Source of the DNA: Candidatus Methylomirabilis sp. | Lineage (GTDB): Bacteria > DYJV01 | DNA: 14,069 nucleotides | Reading direction: 5' to 3' | Assembly (NCBI GenBank): GCA_020722945.1 | Contig: DYJV01000061.1 | Coordinates: 1 to 14,069, forward strand | Shown here: positions 14,057 through 14,069 of the stretch, piece by piece | How positions within the stretch are numbered: position 1 is the stretch's first letter | Layout of the letters: every line of letters begins with the position of its first letter | The notes under the pieces: generated by a model | The model's database searches: none | What the model was told of the DNA's origin: nothing | The model's input: only the letters and a program-made list of their open reading frames with translations | Made by a program: the position numbers and the translations under genes

Positions 14057-14069
14057 ATGAAACTAAAAA
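14057..14069 (+). CDS. Start of a gene cut by the window end
   Basis: ATG AAA CTA AAA begins at 14057 and runs off the window, giving Met-Lys-Leu-Lys. The only support is the promoter just upstream and the open frame; four codons show nothing of the product. An N-terminal MKLK would suit a signal peptide, but that is guesswork. Confidence 0.35.

Overview
This AT-rich window probably comes from an anaerobic or microaerophilic bacterium. Indolepyruvate:ferredoxin oxidoreductase, a tungsten/molybdenum-type aldehyde:ferredoxin oxidoreductase (AOR), several ferredoxin-like proteins, a two-gene Fe-S assembly system (SufC/SufB, SMS type) and a siroheme-decarboxylase-like protein all fit that lifestyle. 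The mix resembles Deferribacterota (Calditerrivibrio/Deferribacter-like), but that placement is inference from gene content. I see no insertion sequence, phage gene, CRISPR array, tRNA or rRNA.

Layout. (1) 33-2298, minus strand: iorA then iorB, for ferredoxin-linked oxidation of aryl 2-oxo acids. (2) 2299-2533: a divergent control region with a sigma70-type promoter for iorA and, facing right, an FNR/CRP-like box (TTGAC-TTAA-ATCAA) set for a class II promoter. (3) 2534-4595, plus strand: a compact three-gene operon encoding a zinc-ribbon HD-domain protein, an unusual ferredoxin-domain protein, and a 207-residue protein that has a complete siroheme-[4Fe-4S] cysteine signature followed by two [4Fe-4S] ferredoxin motifs. 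A strong hairpin at 4599-4642 separates it from the convergent genes. This operon is the least understood part of the window. (4) 4654-13801, minus strand: a nearly continuous run transcribed right to left. It starts with an AhbA/AhbB-like siroheme decarboxylase and hemL (tetrapyrrole synthesis), then sufC-sufB (Fe-S assembly), gatA and tsaC (tRNA-linked functions), then an aor-moaD-hesA module, and ends with a small exported protein of unknown function. (5) 13802-14069: a divergent intergenic region ending in the first codons of a plus-strand gene.

Functionally the window concentrates low-potential redox chemistry and its cofactors: ferredoxin-dependent oxidoreductases (IorAB, AOR), the pterin/sulfur-carrier genes that probably serve AOR (MoaD-like and HesA-like), Fe-S assembly (SufCB), and porphyrin/siroheme steps (HemL, Ahb).

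Three things stand out. The first is the FNR-box-preceded HD/ferredoxin/mini-siroheme operon. The second is a complete MoaD-like gene at 5827-6108 with no ATG, GTG or TTG start, which a standard gene caller would miss; the next gene, hesA-like, also appears to start upstream of its only canonical start codon. The third is a pair of divergent promoters around 13.8-14.06 kb whose -10 boxes lie exactly 6 nt from the ATG, which suggests leaderless mRNAs.
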